Part shown: one piece after another, positions 12,360 to 24,239 of the stretch
How positions within the stretch are numbered: the stretch's first letter is position 1
How the letters are laid out: every line of letters begins with the position of its first letter
Notes under the pieces: generated by a model
The model's input: only the letters and a program-made list of their open reading frames with translations
The model's database searches: none
What the model was told of the DNA's origin: nothing
Translations under genes and position numbers: made by a program
Source: Manihot esculenta
Lineage: Eukaryota; Streptophyta; Magnoliopsida; Malpighiales; Euphorbiaceae
Assembly (NCBI RefSeq): GCF_001659605.2
Contig: NC_035162.2
Location: 11,551,248-11,615,247 of the forward strand
Length of the DNA stretch: 64,000 nucleotides
Direction of reading: 5' to 3'

Positions 12360-14820
12360 GCGTAAATGTACGAGTTAAATACTCACAACCAACAAGGAAT
12401 ATTTACAGTAAAAGAAAAAACAGAGAGGAGAGAGTGACAACTGACAACCCAGAAACAAAAGAAAACGTATAGCTATATAATTAGTATTTGGATAACTTAA
12501 GATTTCTTAAAAGAAATTTAATTACCATAAATTTTTGATAAAAACTACGAAGGTGGGAATTGTAATTTACAGTTTTCCTTTTTGGGATTTGGAATTGTGA
12601 AGCTCTTTTTTTTTTTTTGTTGGTTTTCAAAGATAATGTTAATGAGAGGTTTGGTAAACATTGGTTAGGTATATTTACTTCTCCTCTGAAAGATATGTAA
12701 GAAGTTTGAATAGCACTTGAGTGGGTTGATAACTGTGCAAAATTTAGAGACATTGATGGTTACAAGTTCCAAATGGGCTTCGTAGAAAGGGGCACCGACA
12801 GGATAGAGCAATCCAGGGAGTTAATAGAAGAAGATAAAGGTCTAGGCCCAAGACCATGTCACCTTTGGACTTGCGTTTTTTTTTTTCAAAAGGTTGAAAT
12901 TCAGGTTTGAATGCGACCTGGGTAATCTGAGTTGCCAATGGCAAGATTTGAGCTCAGAATGAGGATCCACTCCTGAGGTGGAAAATCAGAGTCGTACAAG
13001 GATGGACGGTCAGTGAGCATTAAATGCACCCTATACTATATGGTATCCTGCTGGTGCTTGGGAATTATTATTATTATTTTTAATTAAAAAAATTACTAAG
13101 AAAGTTTCGAACCAACACACCAACTAATTACAATTCTTGAAATTTTACAATGTCGTCAAAATTGATTTTGATTGAACTATGAAGAAGGCAAATTCAATTG
13201 AAAGTGAAATCAAATGAGAATTGATGGTGGTCCATTTGTAGAAGAAGATTCAATTCCTTTAGGGGAGTAGAAGCATCATAAATTAGCTAAGGATGAATAA
13301 CTTCCTGGTTGTTGGAAGTTTGATTTCTAAAGATGAAGTGGTTGTGACTGTTCCCACGAATCAGTTTGGGGTTGTACGAGTAATTAAGATTAGTAGAATC
13401 CAGTGGTAGACATGGTTGCTGTTTGATGTACTTGTGTTTTAGTTTTGATTGATTTAAATGGTGATTGGGACCATAGGTCCTCAATTATTTTATCTCAACA
13501 TCTATGCCACGTCAAAAGCCAATGGAATTTTATCTCCTCCTAAAAGTTATTGATACCGATAACACATTCTCTTATTTATTTTGTTTACTGTCTTTTTTAT
13601 TTTTTATTTTTCAATATACAGCACAGAATATGTACCACTCCCTCCTCCTCCTGTCATAAAAATAAATTTATTATTAAGAAATATTATATAAAATTTATTA
13701 TTTTAACTACATTAATTATATTATCTTAATTCAATTCTTAAACAATTTTTTATATCATAGATAATGTCAAACTCAATTATAAAGGAGTGTTTCAGGTCAT
13801 ACAAGTGGTCCTCACTCAATTTCAGTGATCAGTCAGCTTAATCACACGAGGCCATCTTGTAACCTCACAAGTTACAGGGCACTTGTAGAGAGAGGATCCA
13901 ATTGCAAAAATCTTGATTTTATGATCAATCGATTTCAGTCCGATTGGTCCTTGGGAAAGGTCTAGGTGGATGAAAGGGTAAAAATGTGTAATTGACCATT
14001 GGAGCGTCAATTGCACGGGGCAGAAGCTTCAGAGGAATAGTGGGGGTGGGGGCAGAGGGTGGGAAGTCTGAGAGGCTGGCTGGCTGATGGAGAGTAAAAG
14101 CTGACATTCTGAGCCTGACAGTGGGGTCGTCTTGGTCCTTATATTCCACTTGTTTTTATCCTTTGGGCCCACTTGTTAAAGCCAAACCCATATTTACCGT
14201 TGGATCTGTCTCCGTTTCCTCACTAGTACCTTCATCTTCATCGGGCGCCAACACTATGGTAATCATTTCGTTTTTTTAAATATTTTTATTTTCAGTGGGA
14301 AACACAAAAATAATGTTTTCTTATTAAAACACATAAATAATGATGACATTAAGGTATGGAGGGTTCATACAGACTCAAAATTGTATTGTATAACATTAAA
14401 ATGTGGGCCCGGATAGTGTTGTTGGGCTCTCCTGATTTAGAAGTCCCGTATGTGGATTCCAACGGGAAATGGTCGTTTAAGCCCAATACCAAGAAACGGC
14501 TATGACCTTGGCCTATGGATTATGATCATAACATCACTTGGAGTTGGCAAATACTGATTAATCAAGGGATTGAGCTTTTTTTTTTTTTTTAATAATTATG
14601 TACATGAAACGGATTCATGTAATGGTTTGGTTAATCAACCGATTTGAACCGATTTTGTTAAGAAGTGTTGCATGCAATGTTCTAATACTTGGAAAAAGAA
14701 AAAACTCCAAATTGAGCCGTGACGTTCTCGATTCATATCTACATATATTATTCTCAGGGGAAAAAATGAGCACATACCTAGAAATTATCATGGTTTCGAC
14801 TATTGACATTTTACATTTTT
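12360..14820. other. Intergenic DNA between the F-box gene and the first EXORDIUM-like gene
   Basis: Only short ORFs of unconvincing composition occur. 13560-13760 is AT-rich. 14030-14060 is a short G-rich run (GTGGGGGTGGGGGCAG). A run of T at 14577-14590 follows. I see no gene, RNA gene or mobile element here. Confidence 0.4.
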
Positions 14821-14827
14821 ATTTTAT

Positions 14828-15745
14828 TTACACGAGGGTTTTGCACGTGGAGGTTCGCGGGTCCCACATTGCAGGGAGCAGATACTTGCGTCCATTTATA
14901 CCAAATGCGTTGTAGCTAGCTCCTGTCGTTTCGTCCACCAAAACCTCCCCAGGATATCCCGAGTAAGCTCCTTTCCCAAAAATACCCGTGCACGCGCTCA
15001 CTGCCTCTAGTGGAGCCTCAGCACTCCCCTGGAAGTACCCGTTATTAAACGGATTCGTCACAGTTCCCGTCAAAACCGTAGCCAAATTAATGATCATGCC
15101 GTCGATTCCAACATCGCCGTTTGGAGAGACCAAAGGAGGGTTCTGTGGTCCGTAAATGGGCTGGTGGAAAGGCCACGCGCACTGACCAGGGCACTGACTC
15201 AACGAGTTACCCACCCAGGCGTAGGCAAACTTGCCCGTCTTGCCCTTACCAGATCCATGTGTCCCACATCGACTCATGCAAAATCCCTCAACCGCCACGT
15301 CGGCAGATGTAAACACCAAATTGACTGAATTATACCCGTGGCCAGCTTTGGAAGCCAACGCTACAAGCTGTATCATTTTGAGTGATTTTCCAAGAGAGTA
15401 GTTCTCGTCAAGGACCTGATTGCCCAAGGCAACGGTGCATGGGCCACCTTTGTATGTCCCTGTCGTTTCCCACCAGGACGACACTGAAGGCGATGGAGCT
15501 TTACCCGAATTAAGAGAGTCGAGAAAGTCAACGATTATGGATCGCTGGCTAGCAGAGAAATTGCCATACCAGATTAGATTAACGGCGACGTTGCCCTTAA
15601 GAAGTGGGCCGTTGTGGTACTTAAGCAGGAGAGGCTGTTCTTGAACCAGAGCAGCAAGTTTTCTTGTGGTGGCTAGGCCAGGGTGAAGCACGGAGAATAA
15701 AACAAGAAGTGAAGTAAAGATGGTGAAATGGGAAATGGAAGCCAT
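14828..15745 (-). CDS. EXORDIUM-like protein 1 of the array (PHI-1 family), EXL2/EXL4-like clade
   Basis: Intronless, 305 residues, a secreted cell-wall-space protein of the phosphate-induced protein 1 family (PF04674). The family promotes cell expansion downstream of brassinosteroid or sugar status; its biochemical activity is unknown. The ATG at 15745 gives a signal peptide (about residues 1-26, MASISHFTIFTSLLVLFSVL) and lies 83 bp below a TATAAATA; the ORF runs 107 codons further upstream, but that part crosses the promoter. Family marks are [43 protein letters not shown] and [15 protein letters not shown]. The interior is shorter than in its neighbours and the tail is MWDPRTSTCKTLV, which recalls EXL2/EXL4 rather than EXO. 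It is the most divergent minus-strand member. Confidence 0.93.
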   Translation of the reverse strand: MASISHFTIFTSLLVLFSVLHPGLATTRKLAALVQEQPLLLKYHNGPLLKGNVAVNLIWYGNFSASQRSIIVDFLDSLNSGKAPSPSVSSWWETTGTYKGGPCTVALGNQVLDENYSLGKSLKMIQLVALASKAGHGYNSVNLVFTSADVAVEGFCMSRCGTHGSGKGKTGKFAYAWVGNSLSQCPGQCAWPFHQPIYGPQNPPLVSPNGDVGIDGMIINLATVLTGTVTNPFNNGYFQGSAEAPLEAVSACTGIFGKGAYSGYPGEVLVDETTGASYNAFGINGRKYLLPAMWDPRTSTCKTLV

Positions 15746-15827
15746 AGGGAGAGGGTGAAGTTCAGCACTTTTTTTTTTGGATGAGTGAATGTTGTGATTT
15801 TGATCGAGGAGGCGGCTCTGGTAAGAG

Positions 15828-15835
15828 TATTTATA
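15828..15835 (-). promoter_or_regulatory. TATA box of EXORDIUM-like gene 1
   Basis: TATAAATA on the minus strand, 83-90 bp upstream of the chosen ATG; this supports starting at 15745 rather than at the far-upstream in-frame ATGs. Confidence 0.65.
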
Positions 15836-16069
15836 GTGGCGAGAGGAGCTTGCGTCCCTGGCTACAGCTGGGATTTGATTGTAACGCGTGGAGTTGACTT
15901 GCTGAGTGTCGAATACGTATCCTGCGAGGAACCTGAAATTTTTAGTTGACTTGGACATGGCCATTAAAGGTAGGTAATGTCCTGGGAAGGGGCTAATTAC
16001 TTGTGAGGTTTTGATCTGATCCATTGAAAATTTTTCATGTATTGCTTGGCCTTGCGAGATGCACACAAG

Positions 16070-18308
16070 TGCCTCCTGCTTGGAACCTTCGTTTATTTCT
16101 TAGGTTAATATTATCGGTAGCTTTTTTAGTATGATTATTAGTCCCTTGATAATTTTCAACACGTAATTACTTAACACTTTATTGAGATTAGCGGACACTT
16201 GCAACTTGTAAAATGTCCACCGAAAGTAATAGCAACCAATAATTTAAAAAATATGTAAATTATTTTTTTTTTAAATATTTTTTACAAAACAAACAAGAAT
16301 TTTAATTTTTCATGAGGAGCAATAAATGATTGGCAGAAATACTAGTAGTAATATATAAAAATAAAAATAAATATTCTACCTCCTTTTAAATTTAGTTTGT
16401 TGAGATTTTCATTTTGTTTATCTTATGCAAAGGAAAGCATCATACAACTATATATCAAATTTATCCGAAATGGATGTACTTGAAGGCAATTATTTGGTCT
16501 TAAACTATGAGCATCAAACCACTACTTTCTTTACTCCAACACCAACGATGCAGAGATAATGATTAAAAAAAAGATGCTCAACATAATAATTGATTAATTA
16601 ATTTCTTGTATACTGTTGTGTGATTGCTGTATTATTGCTTTTCTTTTTCTAAACTATGGATTCTGTTCTCTTAAGTTACCATTATTATTAATGTTAGTGA
16701 CTGAAAAAAAAAACAGCTCCCTTGTAATGGAATCCATCCATATTCCTTTGTCAAAATAATAACATTATCTCAAATAAAAATTTAAACACATTCCCATTAT
16801 ATTCCACTTTAGTCTAGCATAAGCTAGTTAAAGATCCGCAGTTTGAGGATTATGAACTTCACATTAATTTCAGGCAGAGATCAATCCCGACCTTAACATA
16901 AATTAATTAACAAGTGAACATCATCTTTAGTATTATCGCATATATTTTAAGCCAGTAATTAGAAAAGAAAAAAAATAAGAAAGGGAACATTCTCACGTGT
17001 GGGAACACACTTTGAGGTTCAAAGTTGATGATGCTTAATCCATGCAAAGCTGATAATAATGCTTCATAATTTGGATTTTCTTATCGGGAACAAGTAACAG
17101 CTACCACTTTTAATTAGGGTAGTGTGTGTTCATGCATTTAGTTAAAATTCTAATTTATTAATAAGAATCACAAAATTCAGAGATTACAAAAAGATAAAGA
17201 CATAAAAATAAAATTAATTTCGTTCTCGTGGATCTTGGGTTGGGGGAGAAGCAACGGGTTAGTAACCTTTTGATAGTGAGTTCCAATTAATCACTTCAAA
17301 TAGACTTTCATTCAATTTTTTTTCAGAAAAATAATAATTACTATTATGGTTACATATATATTTAGGTAAAATTTGAAACCACAAGTGGGGGCAGTACAAA
17401 GCATAGAAAATGAGACCCACTTGGTATTGTTGGTTGTATGGTGGGAGAAAATCAAAGAAAAGGAGGGGCAACCGTCCAATCGGTAATGGGTGGACGGTGC
17501 ACGTTATTTGTGGGCTTCTAGAGACTGGAATTGGGGAAGAATATACGTGGCCATGGATTGGATGATTATGAAGGCCACTTGTAATGAGAAAGCGCCAGTG
17601 GATTCACGGTGGGAGAGGTGGCTTCTGCTCCAATTTCTAAATGCGTAGCGTGTGGTTCAAAATATGGTTTAAGGAAAATGTATGTATGCATGCGTTGGTT
17701 TGTGTTAGTGGTCCGTGGACAGTGTTGAGTGCTTTCGCAGAAATCGCGTTTCTGGGGACCTACCATATGGATTTTCCCCAACAAAAATTGGATGGAAGGC
17801 TAGAGAGCTTCACAATTTATAACCTTTCGGTTGCTGAATTGCTCGGTATATCTTTCGGTGTATAGCCTGTGTCTATTTTATAAAAAACGTTTTTTTTAAT
17901 ATATATTTTGATATTTAAAATACTTAAAAATTAATTAATAAAAATTATTTTTTAATTAAAAAATTAAAATCTTTTTTTTAAAAAATGAGTGTCTTTTTTT
18001 ATATTATTTTCTTATTTTAAAAATCTTATTTAATGCAACTAAACTGTATATATATAAATTTATTAATATCTTCTATCTTTCAATATTACTAGCAAATAAT
18101 AGCAGAAAGTATTGTTATGAAAATTATTTTTTATTTACAAGTTATTTTATTTTGAAACAAATGGAGGCATGGAGTAGATGGAAAATGAATGGAAGTTGGG
18201 AAGATGGGAGAGATAGGAGCTAGAGGAGCCTACTTCTCTAAATTTTTGCTTTACTTTATAGTACATCAAACATCATGAAATGCGAAGATTGACCGTTAAT
18301 CTGTTGGC
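16070..18308. other. Intergenic DNA inside the EXORDIUM array
   Basis: AT-rich, with short mutually overlapping ORFs near 17.5-17.9 kb that have no recognisable domain. Nothing else is supported. Confidence 0.4.
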
Positions 18309-18787
18309 ATTCCCGTTACCGTGAGTATTTGATTAGTTTGATTTAAAAAATCAAATTAACGCTAAATAAATTAAAAATTAAAATTTTATAGTTTATAAAA
18401 ATCGAACTGAATCGATTTTAATTAGAAATTAAATCGAATCGAATCGGTCTGATTCGATTCGATTCAGTTTGATCGGTTTTAATTTTTAATAATTTTTTTT
18501 ATTTTTTACACTTTATTTTTAATATTTTAAAATTTAATTAAAATATTTTAATCTTAATATGATTTCATTTCTCTATATTATTGAAAAAATATATTATTAT
18601 CACTAATCGGTTCGGTTTTTTTATTTTTTTTATCAAAACCGAACCGAACTGAAATAATCGAAATTTCTGAAATTAAAAACCGAATCAAACCGAAATATAT
18701 AAAAAATCGAACTAAATTTTCAAATCGATTCGATTTGATTAATTTTTTCAATTTGAACCGAATACTGCTCACCCTTATTCCCCGTTA
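18309..18787. mobile_element. MITE-like foldback element with candidate target-site duplication
   Basis: About 458 bp (18319-18776) with imperfect terminal inverted repeats: the left end reads CCGTGAGTATTTGATTAG, and the right end, reverse-complemented, reads AAGGGTGAGCAGTATTCGG. ATTCCCGTTA at 18309-18318 and ATTCCCCGTTA at 18777-18787 flank it and differ by one base, as expected of an old 10-bp target duplication. The interior holds repeated GAATCGATTCGATT and CGGTTCGGTTT motifs on both strands and no ORF. A duplication of this length would fit Mutator-like transposition, an inference only. A related copy lies at 40.16-40.67 kb. Confidence 0.65.
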
Positions 18788-18914
18788 GTAAAATTTAGAT
18801 TGCTCCTCAAACTAAATACGCTATATATATTTAGAATTTTAATAGAAGTAATTTAATATTCTAAAATTTAAAATATAGAGTTTATAATTTATTTATATTT
18901 ATCTTTTTTTTGTC

Positions 18915-19235
18915 CGTTAGTGACGTATAACACTTCCTACTATAGTGTTACTTGTCTCAATCATTTAAATTATGCGTACGTACGAAAGAGTTAAAACATC
19001 TCTCCATACCAGGTGGTCATTTAATTTTTTTTGGCGAACGTGTTGACAGAACTGCAAGATAACTGAGCCTATTCTTTTTATCTCTTATTACAATCATCGG
19101 ACTAGATTATCTCCTAGTGGACTTGCGTGCATAGTCTAGACTGAATTGCGCGATATTGAACCAGCATACACGAATGCAGCCTGATGAATTTTGACCCGTA
19201 CCCTTCTCCTCTATTCAGGGTGTGAAAAGTCCCAC
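18915..19235 (+). repeat. Diverged interspersed repeat, copy A
   Basis: Shares ordered blocks with 55275-55650 on the same strand: GCGTACGTACG, GTCATTTAATT, ATCATCGGACTAGATTATCT and GCAGCCTGATGAATTTTGA, followed by an ATTCAGG end. Copy B has matching forms such as CATCGGGTTAGATTAT and TAGCCTGATGGGTTTTGA, and extra DNA in the middle. No coding capacity is seen; it is probably a nonautonomous element or solo-LTR remnant. Confidence 0.55.
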
Positions 19236-19239
19236 TGTC

Positions 19240-19760
19240 ATCATAATTTAATTAAAAAAATTTTAAATTCTTAAAAAATGATAAATTTTTGTCTGTTGGA
19301 TATATTTTTTCTTTATTTCTTGAGAAATCAAACTTTATTTAATAGGGATGAAATTACTTTCCGAGACTTGATTAAATTACTTCATAACAATTTAGCCTCT
19401 AGTCCTCTCACTTCTAATTGGAGCAACACAAGCTTACTTAGCCGCGAGTAAACATTAAGATCTCACAATCTATTAATTATGATTTTCTTGTCAAATGAAA
19501 AACAATTGGTCGTGTTAGAGTTGGATGTGTGTGCATCAGGCTGAGAATGACCTTTTAATCAATGGAGCTAACCCTAAACTCATATGAAAGTGATTATGTG
19601 AGTAGTTATCCTTGTAAATTTACAAGTAAATAAAAGAGTAAAAAAATATAAATAATTATTTGGAAGAAAACCTACATCTTCATTATTCATGAACGTTGCG
19701 CTACAAATGAATGAGCTAATGATTATAAATAATAAAAGAATCTCTCTGTCTCGCAATTCT
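19240..19760. other. Intergenic DNA, 3' flank of EXORDIUM-like gene 2
   Basis: AT-rich and without recognisable coding or RNA features; the region nearest 19.76 kb is probably 3' UTR of the next gene. Confidence 0.35.
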
Positions 19761-19817
19761 ACAGCCTACTTATGTTCCATAAAGAATATATGTGAGCACG
19801 TCCTGTAATATCTTCTT

Positions 19818-20777
19818 TCAGACCAGAGTCGAACAAGCTGCGCTTGAAGGGTCAAACAAAGCAGGAAGCAAGTATTTCCTGGCATCAACACCATGTGCGT
19901 TGTAGCTAGCCCCAGTTGTTGAGTCCACCAACAGATCCCCAGCATAGCCAGGATAGGCTCCCTTGCCATATATCCCAGTGCAAGCTGAAGCAGCTTCAAG
20001 AGGAGCCTCCTTTGGACCCTGGAAGTATCCATTTCCAAAGGGGTTGGTCACTGTCCCAGCCAAAAGGCTAGCCAAATTGATGACCATACCATCAAGACCC
20101 ACATCGTTGTTGGGTGCTACAAGTGGTGGGCTTTGTGGTCCATAGATTGGCTGGTGGAATGGCCAAGCACATTGACCTGGACATTGAGTCTCAGAATTCC
20201 CAACCCAAATGTAAGCAAATTTGGAGATTTTGCCATTGATTTTTTGAGCACTCATAGAAGAACCATGAGTGCCACACCTGCTAGAGCAAAACCCTTCAAC
20301 AGTCGCATCAGATGATGTCAAAACCACATTGATGGCATTAATTTGACCACCCTTTTGCGCTAATTGAACAATGTGCTTGCTCGAGAGCGATTTACCTAAT
20401 GAATAGCTCTCATCAAAGATTTGAGTGCCCAAGGAAAGTGCAAGAGGAGCGGCTTTCTTGGATTTGAGGAGATGGTAGTATTTCTCGGTGGATTTCCACC
20501 AGGTAGCAACAGAAGGTTGGGATGTGGAATGTTGAGTAGAAGAAAGGGAGGTAATGAAGTCTGAGACAATGGCACGTTGGGCAGGTTTGAAGTTTCCGTA
20601 CCAGATCAAATTGATAGAAATTTTGCCAGAAAGGAGAGGGCCATTGTGATATTGAAATAGCAAGGGCTGTTGAGTTTGGTCAGACTCTGCGAGTCTCCTT
20701 GCTGCTGAGCTGAAATGAACAAGAGAGACCAATAAAAGAAGCGTAAGATGAAAATGGGGGACAACAAAAGAGGCCAT
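19818..20777 (-). CDS. EXORDIUM-like protein 2 of the array (PHI-1 family)
   Basis: Intronless; 319 residues from the ATG at 20777. An in-frame ATG six codons upstream (20795) is possible, but MASFVV... gives a clean signal peptide (about 1-25, ending SSAAR) and matches the starts of genes 3 and 4. Conserved blocks are [99 protein letters not shown] and [11 protein letters not shown]. It is predicted to be secreted to the apoplast. It is very similar to genes 3 and 4 and forms with them the youngest-looking part of the array. All family cysteines are present and no frame damage is seen. Confidence 0.95.
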   Translation of the reverse strand: MASFVVPHFHLTLLLLVSLVHFSSAARRLAESDQTQQPLLFQYHNGPLLSGKISINLIWYGNFKPAQRAIVSDFITSLSSTQHSTSQPSVATWWKSTEKYYHLLKSKKAAPLALSLGTQIFDESYSLGKSLSSKHIVQLAQKGGQINAINVVLTSSDATVEGFCSSRCGTHGSSMSAQKINGKISKFAYIWVGNSETQCPGQCAWPFHQPIYGPQSPPLVAPNNDVGLDGMVINLASLLAGTVTNPFGNGYFQGPKEAPLEAASACTGIYGKGAYPGYAGDLLVDSTTGASYNAHGVDARKYLLPALFDPSSAACSTLV

Positions 20778-20825
20778 GATAACAGGTTTAAACAAGACTT
20801 ATAGCAAATAGAAGAAGTGAAGAGC

Positions 20826-20850
20826 GTTGGAGTTGGAGTTGGAGTTGGAG
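20826..20850. repeat. (GTTGGA)4 minisatellite in the leader of EXORDIUM-like gene 2
   Basis: Four tandem 6-bp units between the TATA box and the start codon; on the mRNA strand it reads as CTCCAA/CCAACT units, a pyrimidine-rich leader. Confidence 0.9.
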
Positions 20851-20876
20851 TGAAGAGAAGAGAATGAGAAGATGGG

Positions 20877-20884
20877 TATAAATA
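20877..20884 (-). promoter_or_regulatory. TATA-like box of EXORDIUM-like gene 2
   Basis: TATTTATA on the minus strand, 100 bp upstream of the ATG at 20777, equivalent in position to the TATA boxes of the other array members. Confidence 0.5.
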
Positions 20885-20999
20885 GGGTTGAGAATTGAGA
20901 GAGAGTTCTTTTTGGGGAGGGAAACTACCTGGAACTAGGTGGAAGGAGTGGGAGTTGAATAATAACGCGGTGTTTGTTTGGTTCCCCAAGTAACGTGCG

Positions 21000-22980
21000 G
21001 CTAGTAGCTCGCGAATCTAATGTTAAGTTCAGCAGAATACAGTGTTAGGACAGCTAAGGGGGAAAAAAACAAACAATAAGACGTGCCAATGTGTAAGGGA
21101 AATACGACAAAAGAGTTTGCTATTTGGTCAGACCCTCTTCACTCGGGCATATGCAATGCCTGAAAATATTAAAGATTTTTAAAGTGTATACATAGGTAAA
21201 TAAAATTTTAATAACTTCATAATTTTTTTTTTTGATAAATACCAGACCATATGTATTTTGGCAATTCTAAATATGAATGCAGCTCACAGATTAGGCAAAA
21301 TTCCACCACCAACATTTGAAGAGTTAGACAAATAAGTTGTGAGCCACCGGCCACCCCAGTTGAAGGTTTCTAGTTTCTAGCTCCCGCAATCACAATACGG
21401 TTGCAGGAGGTTCTAAAAGTCACGGAATCAGGCACGGTTTTCAAGCCAATGACGATGGGTCGCTAGCTATTACTGACACTTTTGTCCGAGTCTTGCACCA
21501 TCTCTGAATTGGAGGGTGCTCTACTTCTTTAAAACATTGTTCTCTGCTTCTGTTACTCGTGCTATAAAATTTTCTAGCTGAAAAATCAGTGCCGTCCACT
21601 ATTCAATGGGATCGAAGATCTCATACTACTACACTGTCTACAAGTTTTCACTTTTTCAAGACCAAATTTTTTATACAAGAAAGCCACAAACTAGTTGTTT
21701 TATTTTGCATACTTTTTTTTTTTCCTGTGAATTTTTCTCCCCCTCGATCACTCGTATTCACAGGCTAGAGCTATTTCACGCTATTTTAAATTTGGATTTC
21801 CATTTGATCAAAAAGAAGAAAAAAAGTCCTAATATTCTTTGTGCCAACTTTAGCATTAAAATCTGGTAAAAAGGCTAGAATGATTAGATTTACAACTAAA
21901 TTAGAGCAATACCTGAAGTTTATCATGTACTAAAAGATCAGGTCCAAATCGTTGTGCCACAAATAACCCTATTTTTTTATGGAAAATTCCCACAATGGAA
22001 GGCTATTTATTATCTTGTCCTTTATTGAGAAGGAAGTCTATAGGCTAAGCAAAGCTTATTCTCTCATTTAACAGACAAATCTGATAAACAGGAACTGCAT
22101 AAATATTTTTTTTTTAAAAAAATCTTCAGAAACTAGGCAAAATTGGTTTAAAAAAATCTAGACACGAATGGGTTGATAATGAGAAAACAGAAGCTATAAG
22201 TATTGACCAGAAAACAATTATGGTCTGAGGCCTGTCTTGTTTAGCCATCAAACATATGGGTAATTGGATGCAAATAATAGCTTGCCAAAGAGTAGACTCC
22301 ATGAATCATAAGCATTATTTATGGCACACCTGCAACCCCTTTGCTTCCAATAATGTTTATGATGATTAAGGTCATGGGAGGAATTAACAAAGATGTCACC
22401 ATTTAAAAAGGTGGAGCTCCGAAATTCTCCATCATCTCCTGCTTCGGAAGAACCTAAGAATTGCTGTTAACACCTGCCAATACCATTAGCAGACCCTAGA
22501 AGATAGCAAATAGGTTTGCATGCGGTGTCAACAATCACCCAAAACTGCTCATTTCTCCATCAGCCGTGAATGCCAAATCCTCCCCATTGCATTTCAAGGA
22601 CACTAGTTGCAGTTATGGATATGAGGAGGGCCATTAAAATGATACTTGCATAGTTATTTATCTCAGGGACAATGAATTGCCCCATAAGAAGACAAATAGC
22701 TTTCAAATAAACAATAAATTTATGTATGTAGATGACAAATGGTTCAAAGATTACATTAGAAAATAAAAAAAAGGTAAAGGTTTGCAAGATCAATAACTGA
22801 ATTTTATTCATATTATCTGGTGACAAATTTGCATATTTGATGCTAATCCTTGATAAAGTACAAAGAATCAAAGAATTTTCTTTTGCCTATTTGATGCTAA
22901 TACTTGATACTATAAAGAATCAAATAATTTTCTCTAAATTATCTAAAAGCTACAAACAAGTAGAGGCATATCTAGTGTTC
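21000..22980. other. Intergenic DNA between EXORDIUM-like genes 2 and 3
   Basis: No gene recognised. 22832-22940 is an imperfect tandem pair with a 54-bp period, each copy containing TATTTGATGCTAAT and AAAGAATCAAA. The rest is unassigned. Confidence 0.4.
22832..22940. repeat. 54-bp imperfect tandem duplication
   Basis: TATTTGATGCTAATCCTTGATA at 22834 recurs as TATTTGATGCTAATACTTGATA at 22888, followed in both by AAAGAATCAAA. It lies just beyond the stop codon of EXORDIUM-like gene 3, probably in or next to its 3' UTR. Confidence 0.7.
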
Positions 22981-22981
22981 T

Positions 22982-23941
22982 TTAAACCAAAGAAGAGCAG
23001 GCTGAGGTTGAAGGGTCAAACAAAGCAGGAAGCAGGTATTTCCTACCATTGGCACCATGTGCATTATAGCTAGCACCAGTTGCTGAGTCCACCAAGAGAT
23101 CCCCTGCATAACCAGGATAGGCTCCTTTGCCATATATCCCAGGACAAGCCGATGCAGCTTCCAGAGGAGCTTCCTTCGGACCCTGGTAATAACCATTTCC
23201 GAACGGGTTGGTGGCTGTCCCTGCCAAAAGGCTAGCCAAATTGATTACAAGACCATCAAGACCTACATCATTGTTGGGGGAAATCAGTGGTGGGTTCTGT
23301 GGTCCATAAATAGGCTGGTGGAACGGCCAAGCACATTGACCCGGACATTGAGTCTCTGAGTTACCAACCCATATGTACGCAAATTTGGAGTTCTTGCCAT
23401 TGATCTTTTTAGCAGACATAGAAGAGCCATGAGTGCCACACCTAGAAGAGCAGAACCCATCAACCGCTACATCAGCTGAAGTCAAAACCACATTAATAGC
23501 ATCTTTTTGGCTACCCTTTGACGCTAATTGAAGAATTTGTTTGTTGGAGAGCGATTTGCCAAATAAATAGCTCTCGTCTAAGATCTGGGTACCCAAAGAG
23601 AGGGCAAGAGGAGAACCTTTATGAGATTTGATGAGATGGTAGTATTTCTCGGTGGCTTTCCACCAAGTAGCAACAGAGGGTTGGGCTATGGCGGACATAG
23701 GAGAAGAAAGGGAGGCAATGAAATCAGAGACAATTGCGCGTTGAGAAGGCTTGAACTTACCATACCAGATCAAATTAATAGAAATTTTGCCAGTAAGAAG
23801 AGGCCCATTGTGGTACTGAAACAGAAGGTTTTGTTGGGTTTCAGTGGAATGAGTGAGTAGCCTCGCTGCTAAGTTGAAATGGAACAGAGAAACAAACAAC
23901 AGTAGATGGAGAAAGAAATTAGCAGAAACAGAAGAGGCCAT
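22982..23941 (-). CDS. EXORDIUM-like protein 3 of the array (PHI-1 family)
   Basis: Intronless; 319 residues from the ATG at 23941. An in-frame ATG 13 codons upstream (23980) would add [13 protein letters not shown]; the downstream start fits the family and gives a signal peptide of about 25 residues ending FNLAAR. The usual blocks are present: [87 protein letters not shown] and a SACSSLV end. It is nearest to genes 2 and 4. The family acts in apoplast-linked growth control; the exact activity is unknown. Position 2 of the VEGFC motif is D here, a conservative change. Confidence 0.95.
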   Translation of the reverse strand: MASSVSANFFLHLLLFVSLFHFNLAARLLTHSTETQQNLLFQYHNGPLLTGKISINLIWYGKFKPSQRAIVSDFIASLSSPMSAIAQPSVATWWKATEKYYHLIKSHKGSPLALSLGTQILDESYLFGKSLSNKQILQLASKGSQKDAINVVLTSADVAVDGFCSSRCGTHGSSMSAKKINGKNSKFAYIWVGNSETQCPGQCAWPFHQPIYGPQNPPLISPNNDVGLDGLVINLASLLAGTATNPFGNGYYQGPKEAPLEAASACPGIYGKGAYPGYAGDLLVDSATGASYNAHGANGRKYLLPALFDPSTSACSSLV

Positions 23942-24036
23942 TGATAGAATTGATGATATGAACAGAATTGACGAAGACACAATAGCTGTAGAGAAGAGTG
24001 GAGGATTGGATTGAGGAAGTAGAGAATGAGAAGAGA

Positions 24037-24044
24037 TTTATATA
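24037..24044 (-). promoter_or_regulatory. TATA box of EXORDIUM-like gene 3
   Basis: TATATAAA on the minus strand, 96 bp upstream of the ATG at 23941. Confidence 0.6.
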
Positions 24045-24239
24045 AAATGATGGGTGAGAGTGAGGCAAAGTAGAAGCTACGCGGTTGAGGTTGGCAAACA
24101 ACTGTAAGTGGGTGAATGATGAAGGAAATGCCAGCCAGATTTTGCGCGTTGGTTTGTTAATGAGAGCGCGCTGCCAGTCTCGCACTCTCGCTTTCCGTCT
24201 ATATTCCAATTAATGAGTTCGCCAGCTAAAATCAAAGGG

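Noticed and set aside
14598..14915. 105-codon plus-strand ORF overlapping the 3' end of EXORDIUM-like gene 1
   Set aside because: It runs antisense into a certain gene and shows no domain.
15746..16066. 107-codon in-frame extension upstream of EXORDIUM-like gene 1
   Set aside because: The extension crosses a TATA box and would bury the signal peptide; the family starts at the signal peptide.
17566..17865. Overlapping ORFs on both strands
   Set aside because: Mutually overlapping, short, and without a domain.
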